From: JAJXWB01 sp047971685
GTDB lineage: Bacteria; Pseudomonadota; Alphaproteobacteria; Rhizobiales; Beijerinckiaceae
Assembly (NCBI GenBank): GCA_047971685.1
Contig: JBKDZW010000061.1
Coordinates: 1-8,603 of the forward strand
Direction: 5' to 3'
DNA length: 8,603 nt
Shown here piece after piece: positions 5,922 through 8,603 of the stretch (the stretch's first letter is position 1; every line of letters starts with the position of its first letter). A program made the position numbers and the translations under genes. The notes beneath the pieces were generated by a model, which was not told where the DNA came from, did no database searches, and worked only from the letters and a program-made list of their open reading frames with translations.

Positions 5922-6161
5922 ATGAAGCGTGTTACATCAGCGGAAGCCGCTCGAAATTTCAGCCAGCTCAGCGATCTGGCTCTGGGAGAGCCTGTCGTCG
6001 TGACCAAGAACGGCCGGGACCGGCTCGTGATGCTGGGGATCGACGAATATAATTTTCTGATCGATACGCTCGATGAACTCGGCGCTATGATCGACCGTGC
6101 GCAAACGCCAAAACTCAATCGCCTGCGGCTGACCCCGCGCGGCAGGCGCAGCGGCGAATAG
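5922..6161 (+). CDS. Type II toxin-antitoxin antitoxin, Phd/YefM family, without adjacent toxin
   Basis: A 79-residue protein with the Phd/YefM N-terminal fold. MKRVTSAEAARNFSQLSDLAL (1-21) is the DNA-binding region, GEPVVVTKNGRDRLVML (22-38) is the typical beta-hairpin 'PVVVTKNGR' signature, and DEYNFLIDTLDEL (41-53) is the helix that normally leads to the toxin-neutralising tail. The C-terminal tail (about 60-79) is short, basic and proline-containing. Family members dimerise, bind operators at their own promoter and inactivate a partner toxin such as Doc, YoeB/RelE or a PIN-domain VapC. Here no toxin frame follows: the next 165 bases are non-coding and the next gene is bpt on the other strand. 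Nothing toxin-like lies upstream either. It may be an orphan antitoxin, a cross-neutralising one, or a solitary regulator. No Shine-Dalgarno is visible, and the ATG lies seven bases after a tandem repeat. Confidence 0.85.
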   Translation: MKRVTSAEAARNFSQLSDLALGEPVVVTKNGRDRLVMLGIDEYNFLIDTLDELGAMIDRAQTPKLNRLRLTPRGRRSGE

Positions 6162-6203
6162 CGCGTCCCGTCACGCGGGGTTAGCGCGTCCTGTCGCACG
6201 GGA
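6159..6203 (+). repeat. Two imperfect tandem copies of a 23-bp hairpin-forming unit at the antitoxin stop codon
   Basis: TAGCGCGTCC begins at 6159 (the TAG is the antitoxin stop) and again at 6182. The rest of each unit is similar with a few substitutions. Each unit contains a small hairpin (CCCG, loop TCACG, CGGG in the first; a G-U-containing version in the second). No T run follows. Confidence 0.55.
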
Positions 6204-6252
6204 TATCGACGAAAATTTCCGAAAACAACGGCTGGAACGGGAGGGGCTTTCG

Positions 6253-6290
6253 CCGCATGCGTCACTGTTCCGGCTGGACCGCATGCGTCA
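6253..6290. repeat. 12-bp direct repeat, two exact copies 26 bp apart, downstream of bpt
   Basis: CCGCATGCGTCA occurs at 6253-6264 and 6279-6290, in the non-coding space between the antitoxin gene and the end of bpt. Each copy contains the palindrome TGCGCA-like core GCATGC, and the copies are separated by 14 bases. The function is unknown. Confidence 0.6.
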
Positions 6291-6326
6291 AAACCGGGTG
6301 CGCATCGGCGCCGGGCCGCCAGACCA

Positions 6327-7055
6327 TCAGACCGTCAGGGTCCAGCCGTCGAGGTTGAGCCGCTCCTGCGGCAGGAAGCGGGATTTGTACCCCATCTTTC
6401 TGGAGCCCTCGACCCAATAGCCGAGATAGACATGCGGCAGGCCGAGGGCGCGGGCGCGTTCGATATGTTCTAGGATCATGAACACGCCGAGCGAGCGGGC
6501 GGCTTCGTCGGGTTCGTAGAACGAATAGACCATGGACAGGCCGTCGGCGAGCACGTCGGTCAGGCAGCAACCGACCAGCGTGTTGCCGCCGTCGGCGTCG
6601 GGCCGGCGATATTCGACGAGCCGCGTCTCGACATGGGAATCCTCGACCATCATCGAAAAATCGAGCACGCTCATGTCGGCCATGCCGCCGTCGCTGTGGC
6701 GCGAATCCACATAGCCGCGAAACAGCGAATATTGCTCGCTGGTCGCTTGGGGCGGCGCAAAAACGGCGCTCACATCGTAATTGCGGGCGAGAACGCGACG
6801 CATGGTGCGGCCGGGGCGAAAGTCGTTGACCAGCACGCGCACCGAGACGCAGGCCTGGCAATGTTCGCAGGCAGGCCTGTAGGCGATGGTCTGGGAGCGG
6901 CGGAAGCCGGACTGGGTCAGCGCGTCGTTGAGATCGATCGCGCGACGTCCCACGACATGCGTGAAAACCTTGCGCTCCTCGCGGCCGGGCAGATAGGGGC
7001 AGGGCGATGGCGCGGTCAGATAGAATTGAGGGGCGTCGCGCGGCTCTCGGGTCAA
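6327..7055 (-). CDS. bpt: Aspartate/glutamate leucyltransferase (bacterial aminoacyl-tRNA-protein transferase, R-transferase family)
   Basis: A 242-residue enzyme that transfers an amino acid from aminoacyl-tRNA to the N-terminal Asp or Glu of proteins, creating a primary N-degron read by ClpS and degraded by ClpAP. The Bpt type studied in Vibrio uses Leu-tRNA. Visible: the family N-terminus PQFYLTAPSPCPYLPG, a cysteine cluster CEHCQAC (residues 63-69) with Cys19 upstream, SFYEPDEAARSLGVFM (178-193), and HVYLGYWVEGSRKMGYKSRF (about 208-227), the acetyltransferase-like catalytic half. Length and start fit the family if translation begins at TTG 7055 (TREPRDAPQF follows), with GGAG 11 bases upstream. 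GTG 7067 (four more residues) is the alternative. A longer TTG at 7142 adds 29 residues that look unlike the family. There is no ATG at the N-terminus. The RDD gene lies 124 bases upstream on the same strand, a pairing I recall from other Hyphomicrobiales. Confidence 0.93.
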   Translation of the reverse strand: MTREPRDAPQFYLTAPSPCPYLPGREERKVFTHVVGRRAIDLNDALTQSGFRRSQTIAYRPACEHCQACVSVRVLVNDFRPGRTMRRVLARNYDVSAVFAPPQATSEQYSLFRGYVDSRHSDGGMADMSVLDFSMMVEDSHVETRLVEYRRPDADGGNTLVGCCLTDVLADGLSMVYSFYEPDEAARSLGVFMILEHIERARALGLPHVYLGYWVEGSRKMGYKSRFLPQERLNLDGWTLTV

Positions 7056-7126
7056 ATGTTTCTGCACTCCGGAGTTTCGCGCGACAGGGGCGAATCTGCC
7101 GCGCGGCTGAAAATCTAGCGCGGATT

Positions 7127-7142
7127 TTGCGCTTCGGCGCAA
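7127..7142. other. Short hairpin with TTCG tetraloop between the RDD gene and bpt
   Basis: TTGCGC (7127-7132), loop TTCG, GCGCAA (7137-7142). Read on the plus strand this is the extra-stable C(UUCG)G tetraloop. On the minus strand, the strand of the flanking genes, the loop is CGAA and the stem is followed by AAAA rather than T. It may attenuate or process the RDD-bpt message; it is not a standard intrinsic terminator for those genes. Confidence 0.4.
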
Positions 7143-7179
7143 CGCAAATCGCGTTTCAAATCGTCAGCGGCGCCTGGAG

Positions 7180-7653
7180 CTAGGATGTGCGCCGCACAAC
7201 GACGAGGCCGGCCAGAATATCGTGCAGGCAGCGCTTTTCCGAGGTGACGAGCGAGGTCAGGAGCACGAGGCCGCCCGTCAGATACCAGCTCAACCAGTAC
7301 AGGACGCCATGCATGGCTGCGTTGATGAAGGGCGCGGGCTGGCCGTTCATCATGCGCACTTCCAGATCCATCGCCTTCATGCCGGGGGTCGCCATATTGG
7401 CGCCCGACACCGTGAGGCCGTTGTAAAAGAAGGCGACCACGGGAAGAATGACCGGCGGCAGAAATATCCACGACAGGCCAAGCGTCACGAAGCCGAGTGC
7501 AAGAAAGATCACGCATGCGATCAGCGAGACCAGAATGAGGTCGAGCACGACGGCGATGATGCGCCGCGTGCGTACGCTGGCCAGCGCTTGCGGCGGCAGA
7601 GCGGGCATGTAGCCCTGCTGCGGGGAGGCATTGTAGCCGGTCGTATTGCTCAT
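7180..7653 (-). CDS. RDD-family membrane protein
   Basis: A 157-residue inner-membrane protein. A short polar Gln/Pro-rich N-terminus (1-27) is followed by the RDD hallmark: basic RTRR (28-31) before a first helix holding an internal Asp (IIAVVLDLILVSLIACVIF, Asp38). A second hydrophobic segment spans about 55-80 and a third about 115-138. The end motif is RCLHDILAGLVVVRR (141-155), with the second conserved Asp at 145. RDD proteins are small three-to-four-helix proteins, some linked to ion or sodium-proton exchange, but the function of this one is not known. Start: two in-frame ATGs exist (7662 and 7653). ATG 7653 is preferred because GGGAG lies nine bases upstream, whereas for 7662 that sequence abuts the start codon. 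The gene is transcribed toward bpt, 124 bases away, and diverges from the EamA transporter. Confidence 0.88.
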   Translation of the reverse strand: MSNTTGYNASPQQGYMPALPPQALASVRTRRIIAVVLDLILVSLIACVIFLALGFVTLGLSWIFLPPVILPVVAFFYNGLTVSGANMATPGMKAMDLEVRMMNGQPAPFINAAMHGVLYWLSWYLTGGLVLLTSLVTSEKRCLHDILAGLVVVRRTS

Positions 7654-7754
7654 GGACGCCATCTCCCAGGGCCGAATGGCCCGGCGCGGGAAATGTGGTA
7701 GAGCCGACAGGCGTTAACAAGTGCAAACCTGAGCCATCGGCAGGCAAATGACAG

Positions 7755-7782
7755 AAAAATCGCTCGAAGCGCGCCGATTTTT
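7755..7782. repeat. Inverted repeat AAAAATCG / CGATTTTT in the divergent RDD-EamA intergenic region
   Basis: Eight perfectly paired bases (7755-7762 with 7775-7782) flank a 12-base centre that itself contains CGCTCGAAGCG. It has an A run on one side and a T run on the other, so it looks like a terminator on either strand. Because both neighbours point away from it, an operator or an attenuator in the EamA leader is more likely. A -10-like TACAAT lies at 7793-7798, about 36 bases before the EamA start, with no clear -35. Confidence 0.45.
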
Positions 7783-7833
7783 GGCCGCAGGCTACAATTT
7801 CGGCCGCCATTTTCCGCGCGGGCGCGGCCGCTG

Positions 7834-8603
7834 ATGCGAACAAGCGAAAATTTTCTGGGCGGGCGTTCGGGCGGCCTGTTGTGGCTGGCGATCACGATTT
7901 TGATCTGGGGCGCCTATATGCCTGTCGGCAAGGTGGTGTCGCAATCCATCGATCCCTATTGGATCACCGCCATCCGCTATTTGTTTTCCGGGCTTTTCCT
8001 TGTCGGCATTGTCGCAATTATCGAAGGGCCGGGCGCGCTTTTGCCGCAGCGCGGCGATCTCAGGACGCTCATTCTGCTGGGCGCGCTCGGCTCGGCGGGA
8101 TTCGGGCTTTTCTCCTATCTCGGCGTGCGCCTGACGCGGCCCGAGCACGCGGCTGCGATCACCGTTCTGACGCCGATCAACGTGGCGATCTACCGGGCGC
8201 TGGAGGCGCGCGCCTTTCCGCCGCGCGCGGTCGTCCTTGCCGCGATCGCGGTCGTGACGGGGGCGACGCTCGTCGTCACGCGCGGCGACCTTGCCGCGCT
8301 TGCCTCCGGCGGCGACATGATCGGCAATCTGCTGGTGTTCGTCTCCTCGCTGTGCTGGACTTTCTATACGATCAAGGCGCAGTCCATGGCCGGCTATTCC
8401 GCGTTGCGGCTGACCATGCTGACCTGCATGCTCGGTGCGCCGGCGGGGCTGCTGCTGGCCGCGATCATGACGGGGCTGGGCTATGCCCACATGCCGCAGA
8501 TCGCCGATTTCTGGCCGATCTGGCCACACATACTCTACCTTTTCATCTTCGTTTCCGCCGTTTCGATCATCACCTGGAACCTGGCGGTGCGGATGGTCGG
8601 CGC
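7834..8603 (+). CDS. EamA / drug-metabolite transporter (DMT) family permease, 3' end outside window
   Basis: The first 256 residues of an inner-membrane DMT transporter, still open at the window end. Family members usually run to about 290-310 residues with ten helices as two EamA repeats. The first repeat begins LLWLAITILIWGAYMPVGKVVSQSIDP (from residue 15), with the usual W-G-x3-P-x-GK pattern and then a helix YWITAIRYLFSGLFLVGIVAI. A later helix has the EamA-like AAAITVLTPINVAIYRALEAR (106-126) and VTGATLVV (141-148). The second repeat starts with IGNLLVFVSSLCWTFYTIKAQ (163-183). Such proteins export metabolites, amino acids or drugs, and the substrate is not predictable. ATG 7834 is the only sensible start. 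No good Shine-Dalgarno is seen; the leader is very GC-rich. The gene is divergent from the RDD gene with about 180 bases between. Confidence 0.9.
   Translation, partial: MRTSENFLGGRSGGLLWLAITILIWGAYMPVGKVVSQSIDPYWITAIRYLFSGLFLVGIVAIIEGPGALLPQRGDLRTLILLGALGSAGFGLFSYLGVRLTRPEHAAAITVLTPINVAIYRALEARAFPPRAVVLAAIAVVTGATLVVTRGDLAALASGGDMIGNLLVFVSSLCWTFYTIKAQSMAGYSALRLTMLTCMLGAPAGLLLAAIMTGLGYAHMPQIADFWPIWPHILYLFIFVSAVSIITWNLAVRMVG

Noticed and set aside
5729..6265. 178-codon minus-strand frame over the antitoxin gene
   Set aside because: It is antisense to a well-matched Phd/YefM gene and crosses the hairpin and tandem repeats; there is no recognisable domain.
7115..7843. 242-codon minus-strand frame spanning the RDD gene and its upstream region
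   Set aside because: Low-complexity Arg/Ala/His-rich shadow of the RDD gene, with no ribosome binding site.
7792..8529. 245-codon minus-strand frame opposite the EamA gene
   Set aside because: Hydrophilic Arg/Asp/Gln-rich shadow of a gene that shows clear EamA helices and motifs on the plus strand.
1..8603. CRISPR array, tRNA or rRNA gene, transposase or integrase
   Set aside because: No regularly spaced repeats, no cloverleaf-type sequence and no recombinase motifs were seen. The short direct repeats near the antitoxin are too few and too close to be CRISPR.

Overview
The window is GC-rich, tightly packed chromosomal DNA from an alphaproteobacterium, most likely of the Hyphomicrobiales (Rhizobiales). 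Three things point there: the ParC C-terminus ending in a PRGFPKNN-type tail, a Bpt-type aminoacyl-tRNA-protein transferase next to an RDD membrane protein, and a full-length match to the CtrA binding consensus (TTAA-N7-TTAAC). I cannot name the genus; no rRNA or other strong taxonomic marker is present.

Layout: (1) 1-492 (+), the 3' end of parC (topoisomerase IV subunit A). (2) 614-2410 (+), a FUSC-family inner-membrane exporter. (3) 2403-4184 (-), an SLC13-family anion permease with two TrkA_C (RCK_C) domains, tail to tail with the FUSC gene and overlapping it by 8 bases. (4) 4326-4679 (+), a small predicted lipoprotein downstream of the CtrA-type site. (5) 4680-5921, the AT-richer accessory part of the window, with two small secreted proteins of unknown function. 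The first has a promoter-like element carrying a perfect 16-bp palindrome. The second has a recognisable promoter and a very strong downstream hairpin. (6) 5922-6161 (+), a Phd/YefM-type antitoxin with no visible toxin partner, preceded by a 15-bp tandem duplication and followed by more short repeats. (7) 6327-7055 (-), bpt, and 7180-7653 (-), an RDD protein, probably co-transcribed RDD then bpt. (8) 7834-8603 (+), an EamA/DMT transporter cut by the window end.

Most of the window is ordinary housekeeping and transport: topoisomerase, two organic-anion-type transporters facing each other, N-degron tagging of proteins and a drug/metabolite exporter. I see no CRISPR array, transposase, phage cluster or obvious multi-gene defence system. 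The parts worth a second look lie between about 4,260 and 6,300: the CtrA-type site, the palindromic operator in a promoter spacer, the two unknown secreted proteins, and the orphan antitoxin surrounded by short direct repeats. These are modest regulatory and orphan-gene observations. The sequence does not support claiming a new biological system.

High GC content produces very long open frames antisense to the transporter genes (up to about 690 codons). I treated these as shadows.
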